A stretch of 64,000 nt of DNA from Corynebacterium felinum (GCF_030408755.1 NZ_CP047209.1:310001-374000); one strand, 5' to 3'. Positions 18,168-30,418 are shown, numbered from the stretch's first letter. Notes: generated by a model from the letters alone, not told the origin. Numbers and translations: made by a program.

Positions 18168-18528
18168 GCGTGAACCTCCTTCTGTTTATTGATGAAAATA
18201 ACGGACGCGATACCTATCAATCGAAGTGCGTCCACAAGGTGATCTTCGCTTAGCATAGCTTTGTTACACCCTTGGAGAAAAAACATTATCAATGCAGGTC
18301 ACACCCATGTTACCGGCGATAAAAAAGGGGGTAAGTATGCACTTAATATTACTTATAAATACCGTCAATTTTGGTGAATATATTTGCAAGTGCATCAGTG
18401 GAGAAATTCCCTAACCAACCCCAGTCACCAGTCAAATCCCCAAAATTCTGTTGCGCGAACAGAAGCAAACCAACAACAAGATCAAACGTTGGCGAAAACG
18501 GAATGCGTAAAACACGCACTGCTCTCAC
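18168..18528. other. AT-richer gap before the repeat array
   Basis: About 360 bp with no supported gene. It must carry the promoter of the minus-strand HTH gene. The local A+T content is higher than in its surroundings. Confidence 0.35.
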
Positions 18529-19170
18529 TCGACCTTTTGCTGTGCGACGCCGCGTTTTTGGGGTGCGGGATGCAGGGGTAGTTCGACCTTTTGCTGTGCG
18601 ACGTCGTGTTTTGAGGGTGCGGGAGGAGGAAAGGTCGAGTTGTGGGGTGCGGGATGCAAGGGTAGTTCGACCTTTTGCTGTGCGACGTCGTGTTTTGAGG
18701 GTGCGGGAGCAGGAAAGGTCGAGTTGTCGGGTTTGGGGTGTTGGCGTCGATAAGCAGTAGGGGTGTGGGATGTGGGGCTTGCTCGACCTTTTGCTGTGCG
18801 ATGCCGCGTTTTTGGGGTGCGGGAGGAGGAACGGTCGAGTTGTCGGGTTTGGGGTGTTGGCGTCGATAAGCAGTGGGGTTGCGCTCTGGTGGGGTTTGCT
18901 CGACCTTTTGCTGTGCGACGCCGTGTTTTTGAGGTGCGAGAGGAGGAACAGTCGAGTTGTCGGGTTTGGGGTGTTGGCGTCGATAAGCAGTGGGGTTGCG
19001 CTCTGGTGGGGCTTGCTCGACCTTTTGCTGTGCGACGTCGTGTTTTGAGGGTGCGGGAGGAGGAAAGGTCGAGTTGTGGGGTGCGGGATGCAGGGGTAGT
19101 TCGACCTTTTGCTGTGCGATGCCGCGTTTTTGGGGTGCGGGAGCAGGAAGGGTCGAGTTGTGGGGTGGGG
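18529..19170. repeat. Modular tandem repeat array (seven units)
   Basis: Units start at 18529, 18583, 18667, 18783, 18900, 19017 and 19101, each with TCGACCTTTTGCTGTGCGA. Unit lengths are 54, 84, 116, 117, 117 and 84 bp, built from shared sub-blocks. Most units contain CGACCTTT and a downstream AAAGGTCG or near match that can pair into a hairpin. The three long units contain GTCGATAAGC. All six frames are largely open, but the predicted proteins are low-complexity artefacts. Unequal spacers rule out a CRISPR. Confidence 0.85.
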
Positions 19171-19452
19171 AAGTGCGGGCAGCTGTGGCTGGGGAAGGGG
19201 GTTGTGCGGGAAATGTGGCTGGTGGGTGCGTAATTTGCGTATGTAGATAGGGTGCTGGTAGTGTTCCCAGTCGAAGTTTGAAAAAGGTGTTTGTATGCAC
19301 CTTCGCTCAAGTTTCACCGTAGACCGTCGGTCAGTCCCCCTGAGAGGGTGGGGCTCGAAGGTTTCCATGAAAATGGAACGGCCCACGCAGGAGTCACTTT
19401 AGAGCCAATTTCTTTGATAGCCCACACTGCGGGGTTTTGAAAAAGTGTTGCG

Positions 19453-19480
19453 CCCTGTGCTCTTGCACGGGGCTTTTGTT
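19453..19480 (+). promoter_or_regulatory. Hairpin in the rplJ leader (candidate L10-leader attenuator)
   Basis: GCCCTGTGC tctt GCACGGGGC then TTTTGTT, 55 bp before rplJ. Many bacteria carry an L10 leader here that responds to L10/L12. The terminator-like form suggests attenuation. Confidence 0.6.
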
Positions 19481-19534
19481 ATGAAAGCCTCGGCGGATAA
19501 AACCTTTAGATAAAAAGAGGAAGGAGGCGTAGTA

Positions 19535-20050
19535 ATGGCTAACCCGAAGAACACCGCATCTCTGGCAGAGCTCAAGCAGCGTTTTGCAGAGACCGACGCA
19601 TTCGTACTCACTGAGTACCGCGGCCTGACCGTAGCTCAGACCACCGCACTGCGTAAGTCCCTCGGTGCTGACGTCCAGTACTCCGTCGCCAAGAACACCC
19701 TGCTGAAGCTGGCTGCAAAAGAAGCTGGCATCGAGGGCCTCGATGATCTGCTGACCGGCCCAACCGCTGTCGCCTTCATTAAGGGCGAAGCTGTTGACGC
19801 TGCTAAGGCACTCAAGAAGTTCTCCACCGAGAACAAGGCTTTCGTTGTTAAGGGTGGCTACATGGATGGCAACGCTCTGAGCGCAGCTCAGGTCGATGCT
19901 ATTGCCGAGCTGGACAACCGCGAGACCACTCTTGCGAAGCTGGCAGGCGCCATGAAGGGCAACTTGGCAAAGGCCGCTGGCCTGTTCAACGCTCCTGCTT
20001 CCCAGGTCGCACGCCTTGCTGCTGCGCTCCAGGAGAAGAAGGAAGCTTAA
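19535..20050 (+). CDS. rplJ: 50S ribosomal protein L10
   Basis: 171 residues. The start at 19535 follows AGGAAGGAGG. N-terminal [21 protein letters not shown] and the C-terminal helix for L7/L12 binding are present. It anchors L7/L12 dimers to the stalk. It forms an operon with rplL 115 bp downstream. Confidence 0.97.
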   Translation: MANPKNTASLAELKQRFAETDAFVLTEYRGLTVAQTTALRKSLGADVQYSVAKNTLLKLAAKEAGIEGLDDLLTGPTAVAFIKGEAVDAAKALKKFSTENKAFVVKGGYMDGNALSAAQVDAIAELDNRETTLAKLAGAMKGNLAKAAGLFNAPASQVARLAAALQEKKEA

Positions 20051-20165
20051 AGCTTCTTTAACGCTTCGGCGGAAAAGCTTTAGACAAAAAAATCAACACT
20101 TTTTCAGAAACATTCTTTAACACCATTGTCGTTTCTGAAAACCCCATACCGAAAGGAATACCACC

Positions 20166-20549
20166 ATGGCTAAGCTCACCAAGGACGAGCTCATTGAGGC
20201 TTTCAAGGAGATGACCCTGATCGAGCTCTCCGAGTTCGTTAAGGAATTCGAAGAGGTCTTCGAGGTTACCGCTGCTGCTCCAGTTGCTGCTGTTGCAGTT
20301 GCTGGTGGCGCTGCTGCTCCAGCTGAGGAAGAGAAGGACGAGTTCGACGTCGTTATCGAGGACGCTGGCGCTAAGAAGATCGGCGTGATCAAGGTTGTCC
20401 GCGAGATCGTTTCCGGCCTGGGCCTGAAGGAAGCTAAGGAGCTCGTTGAGGGTGCTCCTAAGGCTATCCTGGAGGGTGTTTCCAAGGACGACGCTGAGGC
20501 TGCTAAGGCTAAGCTGGAAGAGGCTGGCGCAAAGGTTACCCTTAAGTAA
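20166..20549 (+). CDS. rplL: 50S ribosomal protein L7/L12
   Basis: 127 residues: an N-terminal dimerisation domain, an Ala-rich hinge ([19 protein letters not shown]) and the C-terminal factor-binding domain ([20 protein letters not shown]). It recruits EF-G and EF-Tu, both encoded in this window. Ribosome site GAAAGGAA before 20166. Confidence 0.97.
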   Translation: MAKLTKDELIEAFKEMTLIELSEFVKEFEEVFEVTAAAPVAAVAVAGGAAAPAEEEKDEFDVVIEDAGAKKIGVIKVVREIVSGLGLKEAKELVEGAPKAILEGVSKDDAEAAKAKLEEAGAKVTLK

Positions 20550-20571
20550 GATCTCTCTTACTGTTTGCGTA

Positions 20572-20617
20572 AAACTCCCCACCTGCACCATTGTGTATGG
20601 CTGGGGAGTTTCCCTTT
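20572..20617 (+). terminator. Terminator after rplL
   Basis: AAACTCCCCA pairs with TGGGGAGTTT around a 21-base loop, then CCCTTT. The next 350 bp (20618-20970) are G-rich and hold no gene that I can support. Confidence 0.75.
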
Positions 20618-20970
20618 GTTCAGGGTTGGTGACAGTACTGCCGAAGACAATGCCCAACTGTGGTGAAAGCAGGGGTGTGCGTGAAAAGCCACCAGATGCT
20701 GGGTTGTGGCTGAAGCGGGCTGTTCAGCATGAACGCGGCGGGGGCTGTTGTGCTGCGTGTGCGCGTATACGTTGCGCGGGGCAAGGCTGGAGTGCATTAA
20801 ACCAGGCTGAGTGTGCTGTTTGCGTTACCGTGGGTAGTGGGGACGCGACTGCGCTGAGGTGGCGGGCGTGGGCGAAATCAGTGCAACTGTTGGCGTCTGT
20901 GGCGGGCGTGGGCGCTGCTGCGGTTGGGGTTGGCGGTGGGGTGGGGAACTCGGGATCACGCACGGCAGGT

Positions 20971-20987
20971 TAGAATGATAAATCATG
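20971..20987 (+). promoter_or_regulatory. -10 box for leaderless DUF3068 gene
   Basis: TAGAAT at 20971-20976 is eight bases before the ATG at 20985. No ribosome site. Confidence 0.6.
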
Positions 20988-21965
20988 CTGCCTAAGTCCC
21001 GAATTGTTTCTGCCCTCGTCTTCGGCGTCGGTCTAGCCTGCATCACATGGGGAATACTCTTCCCCGTGCTTGTGGTTCACGGCCCCCGCCTTCCGCTTGA
21101 TATCCCGGCAACCACTCTCATGCTTAAAGATCCGAACGCGCACATGCGTACTTTAAGTGGCGAGAACTATCACGGTGGTGTAGAAAAACAGTTCCACATC
21201 AGCATCATCCCGCCCACCGACGATGCTGTTGCCACTGCCCGCATTGGGGCTACAACGCTGCGCGATGATCGTACGCGCCCTGAGGCGGAAAATTTAGCCC
21301 AGGCTGAAGTGTGGACGTACACTTTCGACCGCACGACGGGGGAAAATACCACCCCGCTGATGGTGTCTGAGCAGCTTGCTTCCCCTGCGAAAGAAGTCGA
21401 TTTTCACGGGCTTTGGGTGAAGTTCCCCGCTTACGTTGAGCAAACAAACTACGAGCTTTTCGACGCCACCCTCCGCCGCACCGTACCGGCAGTTTTTCGG
21501 GAAGAACAACTCCGCAACGGGCGCAGTGAATACATCTTCGTGCAAAAAATTCCCCCAACCAACGTCCACCAGATTAACCCCAGCGTCTTTAGCCTTGCGG
21601 TGGTGGCCACTGAGGATGGTGGTTTGGAGCAAGCTGAACTTATCCACCAAGGGCAGCGTGAGCTTCATGTCGATCGCATCACTGGCCTCGTGACCCATGT
21701 GAGTGAAGAATGGGATGATTATTATCAAAACGAACGCGGCGAACGCGTCGATGATGCGCTAAAATTCACGGCTCAGTCGAGTGAGGAGTTTCGCCAACAA
21801 ATGGATGCGGAAATTGCGAAAATTTCCGATGGATCAACTCCGCGTTTGATCAGCTGGATCATCCTTGGGTTTGGCATTGTTTTAGCAGTTCTTGGCGCAT
21901 TTATGGCACTGCGTCCGCAGGGTCGGAAACAACGAGGCACAACCATAGATGCCAGCGGTGTTTAA
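20985..21965 (+). CDS. DUF3068 (PorA-family) envelope protein
   Basis: 326 residues. N-terminal transmembrane segment (about 8-30), a large extracytoplasmic domain, a C-terminal helix (about 288-312) and a short basic tail. This is the DUF3068 layout, found in mycolic-acid actinobacteria and often named after PorA, though it is unrelated to the small C. glutamicum PorA porin. It is predicted to be anchored in the plasma membrane with its domain outside. Function is not established. It stands alone between rplL and rpoB and appears leaderless. Confidence 0.75.
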   Translation: MLPKSRIVSALVFGVGLACITWGILFPVLVVHGPRLPLDIPATTLMLKDPNAHMRTLSGENYHGGVEKQFHISIIPPTDDAVATARIGATTLRDDRTRPEAENLAQAEVWTYTFDRTTGENTTPLMVSEQLASPAKEVDFHGLWVKFPAYVEQTNYELFDATLRRTVPAVFREEQLRNGRSEYIFVQKIPPTNVHQINPSVFSLAVVATEDGGLEQAELIHQGQRELHVDRITGLVTHVSEEWDDYYQNERGERVDDALKFTAQSSEEFRQQMDAEIAKISDGSTPRLISWIILGFGIVLAVLGAFMALRPQGRKQRGTTIDASGV

Positions 21966-22251
21966 CTGCTGGATTTTTCCCTCCTAGTACCGGCTGGTGG
22001 GAAGCGTGCGTTGCTTTTTGACGGTTTAATGCTAAGGTGATTGCGAACCCGCTCACATCAGCCTTGAGGGTATGAGGCTTCGTGTGGAGCAGGGGAATGC
22101 AATTTCGTTGAGTTCCTCATCGCCGCAGTGCCCACGCACGCTATGCTTTTCGCCAGCGCGTAACTCGTGTGGTGGCCGAAGGTCGTGGATTCCCACTACG
22201 GGCTTTAGGCAGCGAGGTGAATGAGTGAAAACAATTTGATACTGATGTGGG

Positions 22252-22336
22252 AGTTGTAAACATCTCAAGTGTTGGCCCCCGCGCATCCGACCCCGCTAGT
22301 GGCACGGGTTGGGCGTGACGGCCCCTGTTTACAACT
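22252..22336. promoter_or_regulatory. Inverted repeat upstream of the rpoB promoter
   Basis: AGTTGTAAACA (22252-22262) and TGTTTACAACT (22326-22336) are perfect 11-bp complements 63 bp apart. The right arm ends seven bases before the -35 box. It may be a looping operator. Confidence 0.5.
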
Positions 22337-22342
22337 GCCCCC

Positions 22343-22371
22343 TTTACAATCCATTTTTTCTGCAGTAAAGT
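22343..22371 (+). promoter_or_regulatory. SigA-type promoter for rpoB-rpoC
   Basis: -35 TTTACA (22343-22348), 17-bp spacer, -10 TAAAGT (22366-22371). The rpoB leader would be about 170 nt. Confidence 0.75.
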
Positions 22372-22549
22372 AGTTCTTTGCTCTGGAATCTTTAAACCCC
22401 CAGCATACTGACCTTGATCGAACACAGCCGGAAGGCCGACTTGACAAGGTCTGTTAGTGCTATCTACGGCAAAAGTTTCCTGTGCAGACCGAAATTGCAA
22501 TTACCAGCGGTTTTGGTGGTCAATATTGCGGGGCCACCATCCGCGCGAG

Positions 22550-25500
22550 GTGCTGGAAGGACCCATCTTGGCAGTCTCCCGCCAGACCAAGGCCACAATT
22601 CCTGGGGCTCCCGAACGTAAGTCGTTCGCGAAGATCACCGAACCTATTGAGGTCCCAGGTCTTCTTGATATTCAGCTGGAATCTTTCGCTTGGTTGATTG
22701 GTTCGCCCGAGTGGCGTGCCCGTCGTCAGGCAGAATTGGGCGAGGGTGTAAAGGTCACCTCTGGTCTCGAGGATATCCTCGCAGAGTTGAGCCCCATCGT
22801 CGACTACTCCGGCAACATGTCCCTGTCGCTGTCTGAGCCACGCTTCGAGGAGAAGAAAAACTCCATCGACGAGTGCAAAGACAAAGACATCAACTACTCC
22901 GCGCCACTGTATGTGACCGCAGAGTTCATCAACACCGATACCGGCGAAATCAAGTCGCAGACAGTTTTCATCTGTGACTTCCCGATGATGACCGAAAAAG
23001 GTACCTTCATCGTCAACGGCACCGAGCGTGTCGTGGTTTCCCAGCTGGTTCGTTCCCCTGGTGTGTACTTCGACCAGACCATCGACAAGTCGACCGAACG
23101 TCCACTGCATGCAGTGAAGGTGATCCCTTCGCGTGGCGCATGGCTGGAATTCGACGTCGATAAGCGTGACACGGTCGGCGTGCGCATCGACCGCAAGCGT
23201 CGTCAGCCTGTCACCGTGCTGCTGAAGGCACTGGGCTGGACCACCGAACAGATTCAGGAGCGCTTCGGCTTCTCCGAAATCATGATGTCCACCCTCGAGT
23301 CCGACGGTGTGGCAAACACCGACGAAGCTCTGCTGGAAATCTACCGCAAGCAGCGCCCAGGCGAGCAGCCAACCCGCGAGCTGGCACAGTCTTTGCTGGA
23401 TAACTCCTTCTTCCGCGCAAAGCGCTACGACCTAGCAAAGGTGGGCCGCTACAAGGTCAACCGCAAGCTCGGTTTGGGTGGCGACAACGAGGGCCTGATG
23501 ACCCTCACCGACGAAGACATCGCCACCACCATCGAATACCTCGTGCGTCTGCACGCCGGCGAAACCACCATGACCAGCCCAACCGGCGAAGTCATCCCAG
23601 TGGAAACCGACGACATTGACCACTTCGGTAACCGCCGCCTGCGCACCGTGGGTGAGCTGATCCAGAACCAGGTACGCGTGGGTCTGTCCCGCATGGAGCG
23701 TGTTGTGCGCGAGCGCATGACCACCCAGGATGCGGAATCGATCACCCCTACCTCCCTGATCAACGTGCGCCCAGTCTCTGCTGCGATCCGCGAGTTCTTC
23801 GGTACCTCCCAGCTGTCGCAGTTCATGGACCTGAACAACTCCCTGTCCGGCCTGACCCACAAGCGCCGCCTGTCCGCACTGGGCCCCGGCGGTCTGTCGC
23901 GTGAACGCGCCGGCATCGAAGTTCGTGACGTCCACGCCTCGCACTACGGACGTATGTGCCCGATTGAAACCCCCGAAGGCCCGAACATTGGTCTGATCGG
24001 CTCGCTGGCATCCTATGCCCGCGTGAACACTTTCGGCTTCATCGAAACCCCTTACCGCAAGGTGGTTGACGGTGTGGTCACCGACCACGTCGATTACCTC
24101 ACCGCCGATGAAGAAGACCGCTACGTGGTCGCCCAGGCAAACACCGAGTACGACGAGAACGGTGTGATCACCGAAGATCGCGTGACCGTGCGCCTGAAGA
24201 AGGGTGATATCCAGGTCGTGTCCGGTAAGGACATCGACTACATGGACGTCTCCCCACGCCAGATGGTGTCCGTGGCAACCGCCATGATTCCATTCTTGGA
24301 GCACGACGACGCTAACCGTGCCTTGATGGGCGCGAACATGCAGCGCCAGGCAGTGCCACTGGTGCGTTCCGAAGCCCCATTCGTGGGCACCGGTATGGAG
24401 CTGCGCGCCGCCTACGACGCTGGTGACCTGATCATCAACAAGAAGGCCGGCATCGTCGAGTCCGTGTCCGCTGATTACATCACCATCATGAGTGATGAAG
24501 GCATCCGCGACACCTACATGCTGCGCAAGTTCGAGCGCACCAACCAGGGCACCTCCTACAACCAGAAGCCACTGGTTGACCTCGGCGAACGCGTCGAAGA
24601 GGGCCAGGTTCTTGCCGACGGTCCAGGTACCCACAACGGCGAAATGGCACTGGGCCGCAACCTGCTGGTTGCCTTCATGCCATGGGAAGGCCACAACTAC
24701 GAGGACGCGATCATCCTGAATCAGCGTCTCGTGGAAGAGGACATCCTGACCTCCATCCACATCGAGGAGCACGAAATCGATGCCCGCGACACCAAGCTAG
24801 GTGCCGAGGAAATCACCCGTGAAATCCCGAACGTGAGCGAAGACGTACTCAAGGACCTCGATGAGCGCGGTATCGTGCGCATCGGTGCCGACGTGCGCGA
24901 CGGCGACATCCTGGTGGGTAAGGTCACCCCGAAGGGTGAGACTGAGCTGACCCCTGAAGAGCGCTTGCTGCGCGCCATCTTCGGTGAGAAGGCTCGCGAG
25001 GTTCGCGACACCTCCATGAAGGTGCCTCACGGTGAAACCGGTAAGGTCATCGGCGTGCGTCGCTTCTCCCGCGAGGACGATGACGACCTGTCGCCAGGTG
25101 TCAACGAGATGATCCGCGTCTACGTTGCCCAGAAGCGTAAGATCCAGGACGGCGACAAGCTCGCCGGCCGCCACGGCAACAAGGGTGTGGTGGGTAAGAT
25201 CCTGCCTCAGGAAGACATGCCATTCCTGCCAGACGGCACCCCAGTGGACATCATCCTGAACACCCACGGTGTGCCTCGTCGTATGAACATCGGCCAGGTG
25301 CTGGAAGTTCACCTCGGCTGGTTGGCTGCTGCAGGTTGGAAGATCGACACCGAAGACCCAGCGAACGCCGAAATCCTCAAGACCCTGCCGGAAGACCTCT
25401 ACGATGTGGAGCCAGGCTCGCTGACCGCCACCCCAGTGTTCGACGGTGCAACCAACGACGAGCTTGCTGGTCTGTTGCGTAGCTCCCGCCCGAACCGCGA

Positions 25501-26044
25501 CGGGGATGTCATGGTGGACGAAAACGGTAAGGCGCAGCTTTTCGACGGCCGCTCCGGTGAACCATTCCCGTTCCCTGTTTCCGTCGGCTACATGTACATC
25601 CTGAAGCTGCACCACTTGGTGGACGAGAAGATTCACGCCCGCTCCACTGGTCCTTACTCCATGATTACCCAGCAGCCACTGGGTGGTAAGGCACAGTTCG
25701 GTGGCCAGCGCTTCGGCGAAATGGAAGTGTGGGCAATGCAGGCCTACGGTGCCGCATACACCCTCCAGGAGCTTCTGACGATTAAGTCTGACGACGTGGT
25801 TGGTCGTGTGAAGGTGTACGAGGCAATTGTCAAGGGCGAGAACATCCCAGACCCAGGTATTCCTGAGTCCTTCAAGGTTCTGCTCAAGGAGCTTCAGTCC
25901 CTGTGTCTGAACGTCGAGGTTCTCTCGGCTGACGGCACCCCAATGGAACTGTCCGGCTCCGATGATGACGAGTTCGATCAGGCTGGTGCTTCTATGGGCA
26001 TCAACCTCTCGCGCGACGAGCGCTCGGACGCTGACATCGCCTAA
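22550..26044 (+). CDS. rpoB: RNA polymerase beta subunit
   Basis: 1,164 residues. I place the start at the GTG at 22550 ([14 protein letters not shown]), the corynebacterial form. The frame is open to 22457 but those codons are not family-like, and the ribosome site is weak. The rifampicin region [10 protein letters not shown] through [10 protein letters not shown] keeps the Asp, His and Ser positions whose changes give resistance, so it reads as the sensitive type. The C-terminal [20 protein letters not shown] is the clamp-binding segment. Followed by rpoC after 118 bp. Confidence 0.97.
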   Translation: MLEGPILAVSRQTKATIPGAPERKSFAKITEPIEVPGLLDIQLESFAWLIGSPEWRARRQAELGEGVKVTSGLEDILAELSPIVDYSGNMSLSLSEPRFEEKKNSIDECKDKDINYSAPLYVTAEFINTDTGEIKSQTVFICDFPMMTEKGTFIVNGTERVVVSQLVRSPGVYFDQTIDKSTERPLHAVKVIPSRGAWLEFDVDKRDTVGVRIDRKRRQPVTVLLKALGWTTEQIQERFGFSEIMMSTLESDGVANTDEALLEIYRKQRPGEQPTRELAQSLLDNSFFRAKRYDLAKVGRYKVNRKLGLGGDNEGLMTLTDEDIATTIEYLVRLHAGETTMTSPTGEVIPVETDDIDHFGNRRLRTVGELIQNQVRVGLSRMERVVRERMTTQDAESITPTSLINVRPVSAAIREFFGTSQLSQFMDLNNSLSGLTHKRRLSALGPGGLSRERAGIEVRDVHASHYGRMCPIETPEGPNIGLIGSLASYARVNTFGFIETPYRKVVDGVVTDHVDYLTADEEDRYVVAQANTEYDENGVITEDRVTVRLKKGDIQVVSGKDIDYMDVSPRQMVSVATAMIPFLEHDDANRALMGANMQRQAVPLVRSEAPFVGTGMELRAAYDAGDLIINKKAGIVESVSADYITIMSDEGIRDTYMLRKFERTNQGTSYNQKPLVDLGERVEEGQVLADGPGTHNGEMALGRNLLVAFMPWEGHNYEDAIILNQRLVEEDILTSIHIEEHEIDARDTKLGAEEITREIPNVSEDVLKDLDERGIVRIGADVRDGDILVGKVTPKGETELTPEERLLRAIFGEKAREVRDTSMKVPHGETGKVIGVRRFSREDDDDLSPGVNEMIRVYVAQKRKIQDGDKLAGRHGNKGVVGKILPQEDMPFLPDGTPVDIILNTHGVPRRMNIGQVLEVHLGWLAAAGWKIDTEDPANAEILKTLPEDLYDVEPGSLTATPVFDGATNDELAGLLRSSRPNRDGDVMVDENGKAQLFDGRSGEPFPFPVSVGYMYILKLHHLVDEKIHARSTGPYSMITQQPLGGKAQFGGQRFGEMEVWAMQAYGAAYTLQELLTIKSDDVVGRVKVYEAIVKGENIPDPGIPESFKVLLKELQSLCLNVEVLSADGTPMELSGSDDDEFDQAGASMGINLSRDERSDADIA

Positions 26045-26162
26045 TTGCGCCAGGTCTGCTGTGATCGACACCGTGCGTTTCGCTTCTCAAGCGTTGCGAC
26101 GGCGTCGATAAGCAGGCGGAATGTAACTGATTAACCACCACTTCTTTAGGAAAGGGAGTTAC

Positions 26163-29100
26163 GTGCTCGACGTCAACTTCTTCGAAGAACTCCGCATTGG
26201 CCTGGCCACCGCCGACGACATCCGCCGTTGGTCTAAGGGTGAGGTCAAGAAGCCGGAAACCATTAACTACCGTACCCTCAAGCCTGAGAAGGACGGCCTG
26301 TTCTGCGAGCGCATTTTCGGTCCTACCCGCGACTGGGAATGTGCCTGCGGTAAGTACAAGCGCGTCCGCTACAAGGGCATTATCTGTGAACGCTGTGGCG
26401 TTGAGGTGACCAAGTCTAAGGTGCGTCGTGAGCGCATGGGCCACATTGAATTGGCCGCGCCTGTGACCCACATTTGGTACTTCAAGGGTGTGCCTTCCCG
26501 CCTCGGCTACCTGCTCGACCTAGCTCCGAAGGACCTGGAGCGCATCATCTACTTCGCTGCGAACATCATCACCAGCGTTGACGATGAAGCACGCCATAAT
26601 GACCAGACCACTCTGGAAGCAGAAATGCTGATGGAGAAGAAGGAGCGCGAAACCGAAGCGGAGACCGAAATCTCCGAGCGCGCCCAGAAGCTGGAAGAAG
26701 ACCTGGCTGAGCTGGAAGCAGCTGGTGCAAAGGCAGATGCGCGCCGCAAGGTGCAAAACGCTGCTGAGAAGGAAATGCAGCACATTCGTGAGCGCGCTCA
26801 GCGCGACATCGATCACCTCGACGAGGTGTGGCAGACCTTCATCAAGCTTGCTCCTAAGCAGATGATCATCGACGACAAGATCTACGAAGAGCTCGTTGAC
26901 CGCTACGAAGATTACTTCACCGGCGGCATGGGCGCTGAGGCGATCCAGACGCTGATCCGCAACTTCGACCTCGACGCTGAGGCTGAGGAACTGCGCCAGA
27001 TCATCAACGAAGGCAAGGGCCAGAAGAAGATGCGTGCCCTCAAGCGTCTGAAGGTTGTTGCAGCCTTCCAGCGCTCGGGTAACGATCCTGCTGGCATGGT
27101 GCTTGACTGCATCCCAGTCATCCCACCAGAGCTTCGCCCAATGGTTCAGCTCGACGGTGGCCGTTTCGCCACCTCCGACCTGAATGATCTGTACCGTCGT
27201 GTGATCAACCGCAACAACCGCCTCAAGCGCATGATCGATCTTGGTGCTCCTGAGATCATCGTGAACAACGAGAAGCGCATGCTGCAGGAGTCCGTTGACG
27301 CCCTGTTCGACAACGGTCGTCGTGGCCGCCCAGTGACTGGTCCTGGTAACCGTCCGCTGAAGTCCCTGAGCGATCTGCTTAAGGGTAAGCAGGGTCGTTT
27401 CCGCCAGAACCTGCTGGGTAAGCGTGTTGACTACTCCGGTCGTTCCGTTATTATCGTTGGTCCTCAGCTCAAGCTCCACGAGTGTGGTCTGCCGAAGCTG
27501 ATGGCTTTGGAACTGTTCAAGCCGTTCGTGATGAAGCGCCTGGTCGAAAACGACTACGCGCAGAACATCAAGTCGGCTAAGCGCATGGTGGAACGTCAGC
27601 GCCCTGAGGTGTGGGACGTTCTGGAAGAGGCCATTGCGCAGCACCCTGTGATGCTCAACCGTGCACCAACCCTGCACCGCCTGGGTATTCAGGCTTTCGA
27701 GCCGAAGCTCATTGAGGGTAAGGCTATTCAGCTGCACCCACTTGCCTGTGAAGCCTTCAACGCCGACTTCGACGGTGACCAGATGGCTGTGCACCTGCCA
27801 CTGTCGGCAGAAGCTCAGGCTGAGGCTCGCATTTTGATGCTGGCTTCGAACAACATTCTGTCCCCAGCATCTGGTAAGCCTTTGGCTATGCCTCGTCTGG
27901 ACATGGTGACCGGCCTGTACTTCCTGACCATGGATAAGGCTGAGCACGAGATCGGCGGCAACGGCGCATACAAGCCTGCAACTTCTGAGGGCCCTGCAAC
28001 GGGTATGTACTCCTCGGTGGCTGAGGCCATCATGGCGTACGACCGCAAGGAGCTTGGTTTGCAGGCGAAGATTAAGGTGCGTATTTCTCACCTGCGTCCG
28101 CCAGCAGATATTGAGGCTGAGCAGTTCCCTGATGGTTGGCAGAAGGGCCAGACTTGGCTTGCCGATACCACCTTGGGTCGTATCTACTTCAACGATCTTC
28201 TGCCTTGGAACTACCCATACCTTGAAGGTGTGATGGTTCGTAAGGGCGGCGGCTCCGACAAGATCATGTTGGGCGATGTCATTAACGACCTCGCAGCACA
28301 GTACCCAATGATTACCGTGGCTCAGACCATGGATAAGATGAAGGATGCTGGCTTCTACTGGGCAACGCGTTCCGGTGTGACCATCGCCATGAGCGACGTT
28401 TTGGTTCTTGAGGACAAGGACGAGCGTCTGGAGAAGTACGAGGCTGAGGCCCGCAAGATCGAGCGTAAGTACTGGGAGCAGGGCGCTCTGACCGAGCGTG
28501 AGCGTTACGATCGTCTGGTTGAGTTGTGGAAGAACGCCACCGATGAGGTGGGTAAGGCCGTTGAGGCTATGTATCCTGACGACAACCCGATTCCAATGAT
28601 CGTGAAGTCCGGTGCTGCCGGTAACATGCGTCAGATCTGGACCCTGGCCGGCATGAAGGGCATGGTGGTGAACTCTCGTGGTGAGTACATCACTCGCCCA
28701 ATTAAGACTTCCTTCCGTGAAGGTCTGTCGGTGTTGGAGTACTTCAACAACTCCCACGGTTCCCGTAAGGGCCTGGCCGATACCGCTTTGCGTACCGCCG
28801 ACTCGGGTTACTTGACTCGTCGTCTGGTGGACGTTGCGCAGGATGTTATTGTGCGTGAGGATGACTGTGAGACCCGCCTGGGTATCAAGGTTCCTGTTGC
28901 ACAGCCTGTGAAGGATGCGGAAGGCAATGTGACTTCCCATGTTGCGCATAGCTTGATCGAAACGTCTGTTTTGGGTCGTGCGTTGGCTGTTGATGTCAAG
29001 AGCAATGATGAGGTTGTTGCTTCTGCTGGCGAGTATCTCACTGAGGTTTTGGTTGAGAAGCTTGTTGCGCTTGGCGTTGAAGAAGTGAAGGTTCGTTCGG

Positions 29101-30170
29101 TTCTGACCTGTCAGACCGCTACCGGTGTGTGTGCGAAGTGCTACGGCATTTCCATGGCCTCGGGTAAGCAGGTTGATATCGGTGAGGCTGTGGGTATTGT
29201 TGCTGCTCAGTCGATTGGTGAGCCTGGTACCCAGCTGACGATGCGTACGTTCCACCAGGGTGGTGTCGGTGGTGACATTACCGGTGGTCTGCCTCGTGTT
29301 CAGGAGCTGTTCGAGGCTCGTGTTCCGAAGAACCGTGCGCCGATTGCTTCTGTGGCCGGTACGGTCCACTTGGAGGATGAAGGTAACTTCTACACCTTGA
29401 CCATTACTCCTGATGATGGTTCGGACGATGTGATTTACGAGAAGCTGTCGAAGCGTCAGGGCTTGGCTAATACTCGTGTTCCGATGTCGAACAATCCTGG
29501 TGCGTGGCTTGAGCGTACGCTTACCGACGGCGATCATGTCGAGGTTGGTGATCGTTTGCTGCGCGGTCCTGCTGATCCGCACGATGTGCTGGAGATTCTG
29601 GGTCGTCGTGGTGTTGAGCAGCACTTGGTTGACGAAGTCCAGGCTGTTTACCGTGCTCAGGGTGTGGCGATTCACGATAAGCACATTGAGATCATCATTC
29701 GCCAGATGCTGCGCCGCGGTACCGTGATTGAGTCGGGTAATACTGAGTTCTTGCCTGGTACTTTGGTTGATTTGGCTGAGGCGAAGGCTGCGAACGCTGA
29801 GGCGATTGCTGCTGGTGGCCAGCCTGCTGAGCTCCGCAGTGAGATCATGGGTATTACCAAGGCTTCCTTGGCTACCGAGTCGTGGTTGTCTGCTGCGTCC
29901 TTCCAGGAGACCACTCGCGTGCTCACCGACGCTGCTATTAACAAGCGTTCGGATAAGCTGATCGGTCTGAAGGAGAACGTGATCATCGGTAAGCTGATCC
30001 CAGCTGGTACGGGTATTTCTCGTTACCGCAACATCACTGTGAAGCCAACTGAGGCTGCACGTAATGCTGCATACTCCATCCCAACTTATGGTGATTCCAT
30101 CTACGGTGATGATGGCTTCGGTGACTTCACCGGTGCGTCTGTCCCATTGGATGAAGCATTTGATATGTAA
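26163..30170 (+). CDS. rpoC: RNA polymerase beta' subunit
   Basis: 1,335 residues, GTG start after GGAAAGGGAG. N-terminal zinc ribbon [20 protein letters not shown], catalytic [12 protein letters not shown] (three Asp bind Mg), trigger-loop region and the second zinc site [13 protein letters not shown] are all present. Forms the active centre with RpoB. Downstream are a strong terminator and one copy of the 86-bp element. Confidence 0.98.
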   Translation: MLDVNFFEELRIGLATADDIRRWSKGEVKKPETINYRTLKPEKDGLFCERIFGPTRDWECACGKYKRVRYKGIICERCGVEVTKSKVRRERMGHIELAAPVTHIWYFKGVPSRLGYLLDLAPKDLERIIYFAANIITSVDDEARHNDQTTLEAEMLMEKKERETEAETEISERAQKLEEDLAELEAAGAKADARRKVQNAAEKEMQHIRERAQRDIDHLDEVWQTFIKLAPKQMIIDDKIYEELVDRYEDYFTGGMGAEAIQTLIRNFDLDAEAEELRQIINEGKGQKKMRALKRLKVVAAFQRSGNDPAGMVLDCIPVIPPELRPMVQLDGGRFATSDLNDLYRRVINRNNRLKRMIDLGAPEIIVNNEKRMLQESVDALFDNGRRGRPVTGPGNRPLKSLSDLLKGKQGRFRQNLLGKRVDYSGRSVIIVGPQLKLHECGLPKLMALELFKPFVMKRLVENDYAQNIKSAKRMVERQRPEVWDVLEEAIAQHPVMLNRAPTLHRLGIQAFEPKLIEGKAIQLHPLACEAFNADFDGDQMAVHLPLSAEAQAEARILMLASNNILSPASGKPLAMPRLDMVTGLYFLTMDKAEHEIGGNGAYKPATSEGPATGMYSSVAEAIMAYDRKELGLQAKIKVRISHLRPPADIEAEQFPDGWQKGQTWLADTTLGRIYFNDLLPWNYPYLEGVMVRKGGGSDKIMLGDVINDLAAQYPMITVAQTMDKMKDAGFYWATRSGVTIAMSDVLVLEDKDERLEKYEAEARKIERKYWEQGALTERERYDRLVELWKNATDEVGKAVEAMYPDDNPIPMIVKSGAAGNMRQIWTLAGMKGMVVNSRGEYITRPIKTSFREGLSVLEYFNNSHGSRKGLADTALRTADSGYLTRRLVDVAQDVIVREDDCETRLGIKVPVAQPVKDAEGNVTSHVAHSLIETSVLGRALAVDVKSNDEVVASAGEYLTEVLVEKLVALGVEEVKVRSVLTCQTATGVCAKCYGISMASGKQVDIGEAVGIVAAQSIGEPGTQLTMRTFHQGGVGGDITGGLPRVQELFEARVPKNRAPIASVAGTVHLEDEGNFYTLTITPDDGSDDVIYEKLSKRQGLANTRVPMSNNPGAWLERTLTDGDHVEVGDRLLRGPADPHDVLEILGRRGVEQHLVDEVQAVYRAQGVAIHDKHIEIIIRQMLRRGTVIESGNTEFLPGTLVDLAEAKAANAEAIAAGGQPAELRSEIMGITKASLATESWLSAASFQETTRVLTDAAINKRSDKLIGLKENVIIGKLIPAGTGISRYRNITVKPTEAARNAAYSIPTYGDSIYGDDGFGDFTGASVPLDEAFDM

Positions 30171-30225
30171 GGCCTGAGGCTTAAAAGAATCCGCAATTTC
30201 TTTTCTCATTAAGGTCTGCACTGTC

Positions 30226-30275
30226 AACACCACCTTCCCACCTTGTTCGTACAAGGCGGGGGAGGTGGTGTTTTT
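30226..30275 (+). terminator. Terminator after rpoC
   Basis: AACACCACC..CCTTG ttcgta CAAGG..GGTGGTGTT followed by TTT, a long stem with small internal mismatches. Confidence 0.9.
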
Positions 30276-30332
30276 CTATGGTGTGTTACTGCGAGCCGGT
30301 AGTGGGCGTTGACATTGACTGATATATAAGCG

Positions 30333-30418
30333 AAATATTGATTCGACATAGAGCAAGTGCTACCTGTAAAACCGCAGGTCAATTTTTCACCCGTGAACTG
30401 AAAGTCGAATCAGTATTT
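30333..30418. repeat. 86-bp structured repeat element, copy B
   Basis: Same length and outer 15-bp inverted repeat as copy A (9796-9881) and the same first two hairpins. The third hairpin has another sequence (TTCA-CCCG-TGAA) but still pairs. Sequence similarity to copy A continues about 30 bp beyond the right end. It lies about 60 bp after the rpoC terminator. Confidence 0.8.

Noticed and set aside
18529..19170. CRISPR array
   Set aside because: Repeat cores are 19 bp, spacers are repeated and unequal (54-117 bp units), and no cas genes are nearby.
18349..19386. Three long overlapping minus-strand reading frames and a plus-strand one across the repeat array
   Set aside because: All are low-complexity, frame-independent results of a stop-poor repeat; no ribosome sites or known motifs.
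26520..30254. 1,244-codon open frame opposite rpoC
   Set aside because: Mirror of a codon-biased gene; rpoC is certain. The same applies to long frames opposite rpoB and fusA.
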